A DNA stretch of 64,000 bases from Pedobacter sp. N36a (GTDB lineage: Bacteria > Bacteroidota > Bacteroidia > Sphingobacteriales > Sphingobacteriaceae). This document shows positions 53,985 to 63,500 of this stretch, piece after piece; the stretch's first letter is position 1, and each line of letters begins with the position of its first letter. A model generated the notes under the pieces. That model searched no databases. It saw nothing but the letters and a program-made list of their open reading frames with translations, and was not told where the DNA came from. A program made the translations under genes and the position numbers. The DNA lies in assembly GCF_014472395.1 (NCBI RefSeq), contig NZ_JACSZW010000005.1:401835-465834 (forward strand). The letters run 5' to 3'.

Positions 53985-54377
53985 TTTTTTGGGAAGAAGC
54001 TATAGTCGATTAAACCGGAAAGGATATTGGTAATAAAATTTCCAAAAGAACGATCTCTTGAATGTTCCATCAGGCATATTCCTTCAACTCATCATTGATG
54101 GTTTCAATAACAGATCTTTTTATGAGCATAACCATCAGACAGGTCTTCATATTGTTTCTAATGTTGGTAATCAGTGGCAGTCCCTTCACAAAACAGGATT
54201 TTGGTCAATTCTTTAGAACGGCAACCTTTATCTTTATACAGCTTTCCTTTTATATAATAAATCAATAACTTTTGAACAATTAAACACGCCCACATTACCT
54301 TGAGTAATCACGAGGTTGAGAATTCCCCCCTTATCATTTACGATTAAATGAGGCTTTAGTCCATAGAAATGGTCCAT
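53985..54377 (-). pseudogene. Decayed IS982-family transposase
   Basis: Pieces of the IS982 transposase can be read leftward in different frames. They are DHFYGLKPHLIVNDKGGILN and LVITQGNV, then LYKDKGCRSKEL, then NNMKTCLMVML and IKRSVIETINDELKEYA, then MEHSRDRSFGNFITNILSG. Several frameshifts and stops separate them, and the first third of the gene is gone. It marks past insertion activity between the pentapeptide gene and the RadC-like gene. Confidence 0.75.
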
Positions 54378-54418
54378 CATTTTTTTTCTCAAATTATTAA
54401 TCGAGCTCAGTTATCACT

Positions 54419-54892
54419 TTAGATCAATCCCTCATCTGCAAAAGAATAATAACCATCATCAGGAGTTATAATAATATGATCTAGGATGGGCATATCCATA
54501 AATTTTCCAATCTGAATTAACCGATTTGTGATCTGAATATCAGCTGTACTTGGTTTTAAATTCCCTGAAGGATGGTTATGAAACAAAATAATAGAGCTTG
54601 CCACCGCCTTCAAAGCCGCACAAAAAACTAGCTTTGCATCTACAAAAACCCCTGACATCCCTCCTGTCCCAACATGATAAACTCCTAACAGGCGGTTATT
54701 CCGGTTTAATAAAAAAATCTTAAATTCTTCTTGAAAAGCAATCGTATTAACATTCCAATGGACTTTCATGATTTCATACCCTTGTTTAGAACAACTGATC
54801 TGAGGTCTTTCACTCGCCTTGAATTTTGGCTGGTAACTGATTTTGATTTCGGAAATGTTTAGTAAGTCATTTTGAATTTGCAGGGTTTCCAT
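54419..54892 (-). CDS. RadC-like JAB-domain protein
   Basis: The 157-residue protein has the metal-binding JAB/MPN+ motif HNHPSGNLKPSTAD (H-x-H-x7-S-x2-D) and the preceding VFCAALKAVASSIILF segment. It is a complete short RadC-type protein without the N-terminal helix-hairpin-helix. Such genes are common on Bacteroidetes mobile elements and plasmids; some counter host restriction or toxins, but the activity is not established. Confidence 0.9.
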   Translation of the reverse strand: METLQIQNDLLNISEIKISYQPKFKASERPQISCSKQGYEIMKVHWNVNTIAFQEEFKIFLLNRNNRLLGVYHVGTGGMSGVFVDAKLVFCAALKAVASSIILFHNHPSGNLKPSTADIQITNRLIQIGKFMDMPILDHIIITPDDGYYSFADEGLI

Positions 54893-55248
54893 AATTTCTA
54901 ATTGTTAATAAAAAAAATAATTATGGTGCCCAATTCGTTTGGTGTAGGCATCAAGGGCAAAGTGGAGATCCAAAAAATGTGGAGGCTCCCAAGGGGATAC
55001 CCATTTTTTGGATACAACTTTGGCGAAGCAACCTCAGATGACTACCGTCAGGCGACCTTCGTGCCGTTAATTGATTTTTTAACCAATAGAAATTATGAGG
55101 TTGCACAAAGGGGTTCGTTATTTCACAAAAACATATACCTATCCTAGATCATTCTTTGGCTTTTTCAAAAAACCTGCTAGAGATAGCGAACCTTTGTATT
55201 TACAATGAATATCAAAAACTGAATCTACCAACAAAGCCAGTTCATAAT
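54893..55248. other. Gap with long inverted repeat near the mob genes
   Basis: No certain gene; one rightward frame from ATG 54923 gives 74 residues (IQKMWRLPRGYPFFGYNFGE) of unknown kind. A 12-bp perfect inverted repeat, ATCCAAAAAATG and CATTTTTTGGAT (54,968-55,013), encloses a G/C-rich 22-base loop. GGCGAAG and CTTCGTGCC form a second imperfect one at about 55,022-55,064. It may hold a transfer-related site. Confidence 0.4.
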
Positions 55249-57237
55249 TTATAACGAAACAGATTGCTCCTGCTCTCCCAGAGTATCACCTCCAGGCTCC
55301 AACCCCATCAACTGCTCAGCAACTAGCTCCTCAATATCTCTTTTGATCTTTTCATAATTCTCTTTGATATCCAAAGCGCTAACCATTTCTACAATCGGAA
55401 TTGGGCGATATAATGCCTCCTCGCCAGCAATCCCACTATGATCATTCTGAATTTCCGCATGAAACATCTTCAACTTAATCTTCTGATCTGGATTATCAGC
55501 CACCATTCCCACAAACTCACCTGATGAAAGAGATGAGATCTTCGCTGCCGGTACCGCAAAATCCAATTGCTTAGACCTGGAGATCGAAACATCCGCACTG
55601 TTGATACTACTACTCTCCCTGTCCTGCATGATCTTCCCAAAGGATTCGCTCAGTTGTTTCGCCGTATCACCAGTCACTTGACCGCTAATAATATTACCTA
55701 CAATCCCCACAATCACATCTGCCTGCTCAGCACCATAATCCTTCCGCAACTGACTAAAATCTTGCACCGCCAAAGTGGTCGCCACTTGATTACTTCTAGC
55801 AGTAGCAATCAAACTATCCATGCTGTTGAAATAAATTGTCGGAAACTCATCAAACACCAAACTACTTTTAAGGTGCCCTTTTCGATTTACTAGTTTAATC
55901 ATTCTGGAAACATACAGCGAAAGCACTGCACCATATACCTGCAGCTTTTGCGGATTATTACCCATACAAATCACCTTAGGCTCATCCGGATTATTTACAT
56001 CCAAAGTAAAATCGTTCCCGCTAAGGACATAATACAATTGGGGTGAACACAATCTGGCAAGACCAATCTTAGCTGAAGCAATTTGCCCCTCCAGTTGCGC
56101 CATCGCCTTATTCTGCCACGCAGAAATAAAAGGATTCACCAGTACTTTGATTTCCTCCTGCTGCTGCAACACCGCAAAAAGCCGGTCATAATCCACTTGC
56201 ATCAGCTCAATCACATGAGGTAAGGTACAATACTTCCCATTTTCATATTTACGCAAATACCAAATGATTGCCGTTAAAAAATTGATCGGACTCTCGACAA
56301 AAAAATCACCCTGTTTTTTAATCCATTCCCGGTTTAGCCCCATCATAATGGTCCTACTCGCCTCAGTTGCATCCGTAATATCTTGCATCGCCTCAGGATC
56401 TAAGGGATTGCAACGATGACTACGGTTCAAATCATCAAAATTAATCACATAAAATTTGGGTTTTATTTTATAATGATGCTGATACTTTAATAGCTTGTTG
56501 TAAGCAATCTTGGAGAGATCATCAAACTTGAAATCGTATATAAACATAGAAAAAGCCTTTTTCAAATGCTGATCGATAACGTGACGGATTACAAAGTAAG
56601 ACTTACCCGCACCAGGACTACCCGATACCAGCAGTCCCCTAAAAGGATTGATCACATTAATCCAGCTGTCTCTGATTTTAGTTCTCAACCGGTATTTTGC
56701 TGGAAGGTTAACTGAATACTCATTTTCCAAAAGCCGTTCCTCCTGCGGAAAGGTTTCATTCTCCAGGTTGAAAATATCTGGCCGCAACTTATCCTTAATG
56801 ACCCTACTGAGTTTGGCTCCACCAGCAAGGATCAGCAAATAACCACCAGTGGTTAAACTAATATATGCCACTGTGACCAGCTCTGCGCCAATATTTAAAT
56901 AAAAGCAAAGTGTACTGCTAAAATAAAGAACTCCACCTACCAATAAATTAACCACAATCGCAGCTATCTGGATCTTCTCTTGCTTTTTCCCTTTGATCCC
57001 GAACAAAGAAACCACAAGTAATAGTAAACTGACCAGTTTTGCCTTTAATAGACTACTAAATAAACCGGTTTTAGCGATAGCGGAAATGATGCGATCACTG
57101 ATCTCCGCCGTCCACCCCCAATGTCGGAATACTAAATAACAGCAAAGGTAAAAATGAATGGACAAAACCAACAGACTGATTAGCCTAGTAAAATCAATGA
57201 CCTTTCGTAGTGACTGCAAATCCTCTCCTGTATTCAT
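55249..57237 (-). CDS. mobC: Type IV coupling protein (VirD4/TraG-like), MobC
   Basis: The 662-residue protein has membrane helices in the first 150 residues, then Walker A VSGSPGAGKSYFVIRH at about 200. Walker B follows in SLVFDEFPTIYFN at about 460, with the coupling-protein pattern ARSNQVATTLAVQDFSQLRK. The C-terminus is acidic. It would link the relaxase-DNA complex to the secretion channel. It follows the relaxase gene by 21 bases in the same leftward operon. Confidence 0.92.
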   Translation of the reverse strand: MNTGEDLQSLRKVIDFTRLISLLVLSIHFYLCCYLVFRHWGWTAEISDRIISAIAKTGLFSSLLKAKLVSLLLLVVSLFGIKGKKQEKIQIAAIVVNLLVGGVLYFSSTLCFYLNIGAELVTVAYISLTTGGYLLILAGGAKLSRVIKDKLRPDIFNLENETFPQEERLLENEYSVNLPAKYRLRTKIRDSWINVINPFRGLLVSGSPGAGKSYFVIRHVIDQHLKKAFSMFIYDFKFDDLSKIAYNKLLKYQHHYKIKPKFYVINFDDLNRSHRCNPLDPEAMQDITDATEASRTIMMGLNREWIKKQGDFFVESPINFLTAIIWYLRKYENGKYCTLPHVIELMQVDYDRLFAVLQQQEEIKVLVNPFISAWQNKAMAQLEGQIASAKIGLARLCSPQLYYVLSGNDFTLDVNNPDEPKVICMGNNPQKLQVYGAVLSLYVSRMIKLVNRKGHLKSSLVFDEFPTIYFNSMDSLIATARSNQVATTLAVQDFSQLRKDYGAEQADVIVGIVGNIISGQVTGDTAKQLSESFGKIMQDRESSSINSADVSISRSKQLDFAVPAAKISSLSSGEFVGMVADNPDQKIKLKMFHAEIQNDHSGIAGEEALYRPIPIVEMVSALDIKENYEKIKRDIEELVAEQLMGLEPGGDTLGEQEQSVSL

Positions 57238-57258
57238 GTCTTGAAATTTAAACTATTA

Positions 57259-58188
57259 TTATAAACCCTGCCCATGCTCCGGCTGCTCTCCTTTTCTCCG
57301 TTTTCTTTTTTTCTTTCCCAGTTTCATTGAAATCGGATCGTATTCTGTTTTAGCTAGCAGCATATCCAAAAAACTGTTCTGTTTAGGTATTGACTCGAAA
57401 GATTTGACTAGTTGAATTCTATCCCGAACATACTCTTTCGGCCGATCCGCAGCTCTTAATCTACCCTCCATCGCTAGTCTAACCTCCAGACTCCCGTTCT
57501 TTTGGGCATTTGCATATTCAAAAGTATCGGCTAGGCCACGTTTAAAATCAAAAGCCTGATCAAACACCCTTTCTCCAGAATTCTTAAACGCAGAACGATC
57601 GAACTCCCCAACCTTTTTAGAATGCTCTAAATTCCTTCCCCTGGATTTATTCATCGGACTGAGTTTAATTTTATTGCTGATATCTTTGCGGCTGACTATA
57701 ATCTGCAGGTGCAATTGCTCCCCTGGTTTTACTTCACCTACTTTCTTTAAGCATTGAATGATCTCAGCATCCTTAAAGCCATAATAACGGTAGTGCTCCA
57801 ATTTCCCATACCAAAGCAAATCCCGATGGCTTTCAATTCCAGGTCGCTTAAAATTCCGGGCGTATTCATCCATCACCTTAATTGCATATGCCTTTAACTT
57901 CCGTTCTAGCTGCTGTTCAGGATATAAAGTTTTCAAATGGGCAATCTCTTTTTGACTAGGACTAATGTTGATCAAAAAGAACTTAGCATCATCCCTACAT
58001 AACTTAGCAATATTGCCATCCAGATTCATTTTCACCTCATAAGATGGTACGTCTGCCCTACTGCCATTAAACCAGAACTCAAGCTTCGAATCCTCATTCA
58101 CCCTATTCTCCTTATCCAAGTAATGTACTAGCTGTGCGCTACTCCCTTTATTGTTCCCTTTTTCACTATCTGTGATATTGATGTGCAT
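57259..58188 (-). CDS. mobB: MobB-type relaxase (DUF5712-like)
   Basis: The 309-residue protein begins MHINITDSEKGNNKGSSAQL, the opening of the Bacteroidetes relaxase family DUF5712. The HxH-like element LHLQIIVSRKD and a conserved Tyr-rich stretch (LEHYRYYGFKDAEI) follow. The C-terminus is very basic. It would nick oriT and lead the strand during transfer. It starts four bases after mobA. Confidence 0.88.
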   Translation of the reverse strand: MHINITDSEKGNNKGSSAQLVHYLDKENRVNEDSKLEFWFNGSRADVPSYEVKMNLDGNIAKLCRDDAKFFLINISPSQKEIAHLKTLYPEQQLERKLKAYAIKVMDEYARNFKRPGIESHRDLLWYGKLEHYRYYGFKDAEIIQCLKKVGEVKPGEQLHLQIIVSRKDISNKIKLSPMNKSRGRNLEHSKKVGEFDRSAFKNSGERVFDQAFDFKRGLADTFEYANAQKNGSLEVRLAMEGRLRAADRPKEYVRDRIQLVKSFESIPKQNSFLDMLLAKTEYDPISMKLGKKKRKRRKGEQPEHGQGL

Positions 58189-58192
58189 GGGT

Positions 58193-58744
58193 TTAGAGTT
58201 TAGTAATGAGTTTTTGGGTATCCAGGATCAATTCTTCCTTTTCTTTTGCCGAAGTGGTAAAGCCGAAACTATCTCTGGCCTTAATATAACTGTTCAAAAT
58301 ATAGAGGAATTTCATTTTTAGATCGCTTCGGCCTTGCTGCTCTTCCCTTAAATTCTTCATCAGCACAGCTGTTTCGGTTAAATGCTTTATGATCTCTTGC
58401 TGATTGCCTAATAGTTCTTTATTCACTTTTAAAACCTGCTCGTTGAAGTATTTAACAATCTGCTCTTGACTGTTAATCATCCGGCTCACATCCTGTCTGA
58501 TGGGAATCAGCAAGAGCTTTTCCTGAGCTTTAATGAAACTGGTATAGGTATCATGATTTCTGGAGAGCGCTTTCTTCAATAGCTCATCGCTGGTATCTGC
58601 GGGATCTTTACCAGAACGGAGGAAGTAATCCACCATCTGGTTAAACAACTGGAGCTTATTCCTGCCTAATTTCAAACAGAGCTTTTCAATTTTCTCATCA
58701 GTGCCTACTGTAAAACGTATCGACTTCAACTTTTCTTCTTTCAT
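58193..58744 (-). CDS. mobA: BfmA/BtgA-family mobilization protein (MobA position)
   Basis: The 183-residue protein has a ribbon-helix-helix-like N-terminus (IRFTVGTDEKIEKLCLKLGR) followed by a long helical coil, as in BfmA/BtgA accessory proteins that bind oriT and help the relaxase. It heads the leftward mobA-mobB-mobC operon, and the spacer before it contains repeats fitting oriT. Confidence 0.85.
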   Translation of the reverse strand: MKEEKLKSIRFTVGTDEKIEKLCLKLGRNKLQLFNQMVDYFLRSGKDPADTSDELLKKALSRNHDTYTSFIKAQEKLLLIPIRQDVSRMINSQEQIVKYFNEQVLKVNKELLGNQQEIIKHLTETAVLMKNLREEQQGRSDLKMKFLYILNSYIKARDSFGFTTSAKEKEELILDTQKLITKL

Positions 58745-58934
58745 GACTTTTTAGAACTGGGCATACCTTAGGGTATACCATCTTCGTGGATAAATACTAT
58801 TTAAAAGAACCAAAGTATACCCGGAGTATACTTAACACCCCATTTGCAAAGCAATAGGAGGTAAAAGTGAGGCTGTGCCCAACTTCCGCTTGCTCCTTTT
58901 CCAGAAGAGGAAAAGGACTTGACCTTCATGGAGT
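58745..58934. other. Probable oriT region
   Basis: The 190-base spacer upstream of mobA holds AAGTATAC/GTATACTT arms with a 5-base spacer (58,813-58,833) and ATACC/GGTAT arms at about 58,763-58,776. It also holds CCTTTTCC/GGAAAAGG with a 6-base loop (58,895-58,916). Repeats directly upstream of relaxase-accessory genes are the usual setting of oriT in Bacteroidetes elements; the nick site cannot be fixed by eye. Confidence 0.5.
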
Positions 58935-59246
58935 TTACCCCTCATAACCTACCTCATTATTATTTAACAAAGTGATTTGGCTGGCCAAGTGCGGATGGTA
59001 TGATGGCTGATATTCAATGTAATCCTCATTCACCAGGTCTTTCATGCACCTGTGATAAGTAGCAAATGACTGGATAGCCGAATGTTTCATCAGTTCCCGT
59101 CTTGATACCCGGAATGGATTTTGGCATAATCCGTTGGTATAGCACATAAGTATGGCGGAATAAAGGCTAAAGTGTGATTGATGGAAGCGCTTGATTTTAC
59201 TTGCTAGTTGTAAAAAACTGGTGAGTTTTTTTCCTGTATCCATCAT
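58935..59246 (-). CDS. Small winged-helix-like protein of the element
   Basis: The 103-residue protein has a helical N-terminus (LTSFLQLASKIKRFHQSHFS) and a wing-like segment (RRELMKHSAIQSFATYHRCM, KDLVNEDYIEYQPSYHPHLA) typical of small replication or excision regulators on Bacteroidetes elements. It overlaps the end of the next upstream gene by four bases. The family is not named with certainty. Confidence 0.7.
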   Translation of the reverse strand: MMDTGKKLTSFLQLASKIKRFHQSHFSLYSAILMCYTNGLCQNPFRVSRRELMKHSAIQSFATYHRCMKDLVNEDYIEYQPSYHPHLASQITLLNNNEVGYEG

Positions 59247-59509
59247 GAGTTCCCAATTTCGCCCAACAATTGAACAATATCCGTATAGGCATAATAGAAT
59301 ATACCGCCTACCTTTTCATACCGTAATAATCCTTTAATACGTAAGTTTTGAAGTGTTCCATATGAAATCTTTAACAGCTTTCTGACTTCTGAACTTCTAA
59401 GCCATTCTTTGGGTTGTAAATCATCTGATTTGATGGCTTGTTTAATTTCCTGAATAAGTTCTGTCTTGAACTTATTCAGCTCTTCCTTGCTGAGAATCTC
59501 GATTTGCAT
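59243..59509 (-). CDS. Excisionase-like helix-turn-helix protein (HTH_17)
   Basis: The 88-residue protein has a coiled N-terminus and an HTH_17/MerR-like DNA-binding core (WLRSSEVRKLLKISYGTLQN, LRIKGLLRYEKVGGIFYY). Proteins of this type act as excisionases or mobilization regulators in conjugative elements. It overlaps the winged-helix gene downstream, so the two are co-expressed. Confidence 0.85.
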   Translation of the reverse strand: MQIEILSKEELNKFKTELIQEIKQAIKSDDLQPKEWLRSSEVRKLLKISYGTLQNLRIKGLLRYEKVGGIFYYAYTDIVQLLGEIGNS

Positions 59510-59610
59510 GTTGCCTCCGTTTTAAGTTTACAAGGCAAATTTGTGTTGGGAAACGGTGTAAACAATGACCATCCGATCGGGCTGGTCATAAGCAGTAGAT
59601 GAACTACTTG

Positions 59611-60375
59611 CTATTTTTTGGCATGTTTTACAAGTAGGATCTTGAAAAGTTGATGTTCTGGTTGAATAGCGGTACCTTTTATTGCCACATCGCCCTTTTT
59701 GTCCACAAAATAGTTGCGAGCCGTTTCGATCGGAATGTCCTTTCCGCCATGCGAGAAATACTTGGAGATCATCTTTGCATACGGGATCTTATGGTCGCTC
59801 TTAAGGAGTTTTCTGCCTGATGGCAGCTGTACTTCGCGGAGCTGTTGAATAATATCGATTAATGTTGGCAGGTGGCCATCATCGATCATTATTTTCAGTG
59901 CAACTTCATAGTCGGTTAGCTCCCTAAGTTTCAAGCTAAGTTTTTCGATTTCAGTTCTCTGGTTCTGGATGAGTTCATCTTTCTCTGCGAGAACGATGTA
60001 TGAAGGTCTGGCGTTCCATTCATCGATGCTCTTCAGGTAATCCTGGAACTGTTGGAGTTTTTCAATGCTGTTCCTATGGATGTCATGACTGCCAGAAAAC
60101 GGATCCTGCGCCTCGTAATGTTTAATCCTTGTCTGAACGATCTGCGATACGTGGCGAAAGAAATCCTTTTCACTCGCAAGATTATTTTCTAGGGCATAAT
60201 CCAGATGGTGATTATAGTAATCGCAAAACTTCTCTTCCTCCATTCTGTAGATCATCAACAGGAAGTGGTTGTCATCATGACTGTGCCATAAGCCCATAAA
60301 TGTTCCGAGATCATATGGGTGTTGATAAAATGAAAAGGGTTTGCGGGGTTTGAAAAGGCCTATTTTCATAATCAT
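59611..60375 (-). CDS. ICE-associated protein of unknown function
   Basis: The 254-residue cytoplasmic protein has a Tyr/His-rich first half (FSFYQHPYDLGTFMGLWHSH), a coiled coil (about 140-160), and a C-terminal half with ETARNYFVDKKGDVAIKGTA. Genes of this kind sit next to the HTH pair in several Bacteroidetes elements. No function is known. An inner ATG two codons on (MKIGLFKPR) is an equally good start. Confidence 0.65.
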   Translation of the reverse strand: MIMKIGLFKPRKPFSFYQHPYDLGTFMGLWHSHDDNHFLLMIYRMEEEKFCDYYNHHLDYALENNLASEKDFFRHVSQIVQTRIKHYEAQDPFSGSHDIHRNSIEKLQQFQDYLKSIDEWNARPSYIVLAEKDELIQNQRTEIEKLSLKLRELTDYEVALKIMIDDGHLPTLIDIIQQLREVQLPSGRKLLKSDHKIPYAKMISKYFSHGGKDIPIETARNYFVDKKGDVAIKGTAIQPEHQLFKILLVKHAKK

Positions 60376-60544
60376 CGGAAATCATGAACTCAATTTAATC
60401 ATTTTTCATGTAAAACTGAGAGTTTAAATCCATATAAGCAATTATAACACGTTCTATTATCGATGTGCCTAAATTATAATCTTTTTAAGGAATCAAACAT
60501 TATAATAATTAAGATATATCTTCAAAAGTCAATACGCAGTAATG

Positions 60545-60575
60545 TTGGGAATTACACCTCTTTTTTATAAATTTG
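60545..60575 (+). promoter_or_regulatory. Promoter immediately ahead of the 1,102-residue gene
   Basis: TTG (60545-60547), 20 bases, then TAAATTTG (60568-60575) fit the Bacteroidota promoter. The ATG at 60579 begins four bases later, so the transcript would be leaderless or nearly so. Confidence 0.55.
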
Positions 60576-60578
60576 ACT

Positions 60579-63500
60579 ATGAAGTTAGAGGAATTTAAAA
60601 AAGGACTGTTTAATCAAAAACAAAATAAACGAGTGCTTATCGGAAACCTAAAATTGTCCGAAAATATAAATGACCTCCGAAAGGTTTTTAAACATTATCA
60701 CACAAATCCTCTATTTAAGACATTAATAGGAAAATCAGACAAACCTATGTCGATTAACGATCTTGTGGAGGTCAGGACTATAGGTTATACAAAAGAGTTA
60801 TTTCAGGAGTTGAACTGGACTATTGTAAATTGCGAGCAACATAGTAATCACATAAATAGTTTTTTGATTAAAAAGCACTCATATGAAACAAAATTTTTAT
60901 TAGGTGAATATGATACAGCTGGTGCTCTTTTGAAAGAAATTAAACAAGAGCATGGCATATCAATTTGGCTTCTTGAAAATGAACTATTGTTGAAAGAATT
61001 TAAGGATGGTGTAAAAGAAAATTGGTCTCTATTAAGTGAGCTATCGAAAACGATCTCGAACCCTTATGTTCTATTTTTCCTTGAAAAACTTAGTAAGCGT
61101 GCCGAGAAGAATATCAGCTATTTTCGATATAAAAATCTTTTCAGTAACCTCGCTAATGAGCTAGGTGTTGCTAGTGTTTTCAACGAGTACCTTTGTTTTA
61201 GGTTTAGTTATTCTTCGTTTGTTGGGTATGCTAATTTTGATTATTATTTATGGTTGGAGAACCAATTTCCAATAATAGATAGGTACCTATCAATGATCGA
61301 CATTTTGAGTGAATTAGCTACTAACCATAAATTTGGAGAAACCGAAGAGTTCAAATCCAGAATTTTTAACTTAAATCAAAATTTCCAAGACGCAAGATTA
61401 AAACAATTGCAGAATTGGATTGATAAAACACTTACATATATTTTACCTGAAAGTAATATTGCTCTGTCAATTTTCGATCTTTTTGGATATCAAAAATATG
61501 AGGAGTGCATAGATCTAATTTCTGATTATATTGAGGAAAATCCTATGTGCATTGAACTTTATGAAATATATGTAAAGTCATTAATAGAGCTTCGCAAAGA
61601 ATTTATACCTATAAATAGCGGTAGGGTTTTGATCAACCAAATATTAGAAAGTCTATATAATATCTATTCTAGGAGTGAAACAAATGAAGAATCTGTAGAA
61701 AACCTACTCAAGGTAATTCAATCATTCAGCTCAACATCATGGGCCAAAGTTTTATTGGGGCAAGTTGCCAATAAAATCAATTTTAGCGCTACTGTTGGCA
61801 ACTATTTACATTATTCATTTATAAATTCCAAAATCAATAATCCACGAACAATAGTTGCATTCAAAAACAATCATACTGCCTATTATGGCGCCTTTAAAGC
61901 CATTTATCCTCAGAGTATTTCTGTAAAAATACAAGGCTATGTCTGTTCTATTGAATCCGAATTGGCTGAATTGGTTGTTACTAAAAAAGACATCTATGAA
62001 GGTAGAAGATTATTAAAAAGCAATAATTTTGATAAGGCTGTTACTCATTATGAAAAGATACTATATGAGCAAAGTCTAACCATTCCCTATTATGAGGAAG
62101 TAATCCAAAATCTTTACAGATGTTACATTTCGACCTCTAAACTAAGTCATGCGATCAAATTATACTGCCATAATTTTCTTGAAAATAAATATCTAATAAG
62201 TAGTCTAGAAGCCAACGACCTTATTCATGCAATTGATCAAATTGATATTATGTTGGTTAGTGAGAATATAGAACTACCAATGTTCTTCAACATTGTAGGA
62301 TCAGATTTTTACTCTCAATATGTTGCCTATGATTCATTTTTAAGCAGTATTGGGGTCGATCGAGCGACTGATATCGCGGATTTTACAATATATGACCAGA
62401 AGGCTGTAATATATTTTCTTAAGAATGTTTGTAAGAGCGATGTCATGCATTATTCTTTATCCTTTGAATCGTCCGACGATATTGAGAATGAAAGGATTGC
62501 CATTTGTAGGTTATTGACTGAACTTGATGCAGGAAACGATTTAGAATATTTTGAAGAAATAGCTGACATCACCCAAAAATCTTCCATTAGGAACGCCATA
62601 CGAGAGGTGAACAAGGGTAAGATAACAATAAATATCAATCAACTAAAAAGTGCAGAAGCCCTAAATATTAAAGAGAGTTTCAGCAGATTTAGAGAGTTAG
62701 CTTCCTTTACTAGAAATAAAGATCTAGTAGCAATAGACTCCACTTCTGAAATATTAAAAAGCTATTTATCCAATTTTGAAAATGAAAATGAGCTTTTTGA
62801 TAAGGTAGTCTTTACGAATGATCCTGCATTCATCACATTTAAATTAATGTTTTTAGAAATCCGGGACAAGTTTATTCTGAGCAAAGAATACGGATTAGAT
62901 GGATACTTGAGTACAAGGATAAGACATGGCACACTAAAAAATCACTTGAGAAGCCTTTTTGAATCGCTTAATTTAATTACTCAAAAAACTAACGAAGACA
63001 CCTACATAGAAAACATTTATTGGGAAAATAAACTTCAGAATGAAGGATTAAATCAGTTTCTTCAAGAGTCATTAAAAACATTTTCAAGAGAGATTGACAA
63101 TTTGGCGGACTATATCATAAAAGAACTTATTCAGGTAAAAACGGAGAAATACTTAGAAAAAAAATCTGCTCTTTTTGATTACTCATTTACTCAAGAAGCT
63201 CTGGGTTCTATTTTCAAGCACGTGAGAGATGCCAATTTTAAAGACTACAATGAGTTTCTTGACCTTATCACAAATATCCTTATAGGACGGACAGAAGATA
63301 ATCTAACAATTGTAAGAGATGTTCTCACAAATCAAGTGCAAGAAAAATTTCACTTAATAATAACGCAACTGCAAAACTCAATCAAACTCTATGAGATTGA
63401 CAAACATTTACCAGAACTATCATCTTCTATCCTAAAGTCCAACACAGATATTCAACAGGAACTAGAAAATATTGCCGCATGGTTTAATCTGACTGAACAA

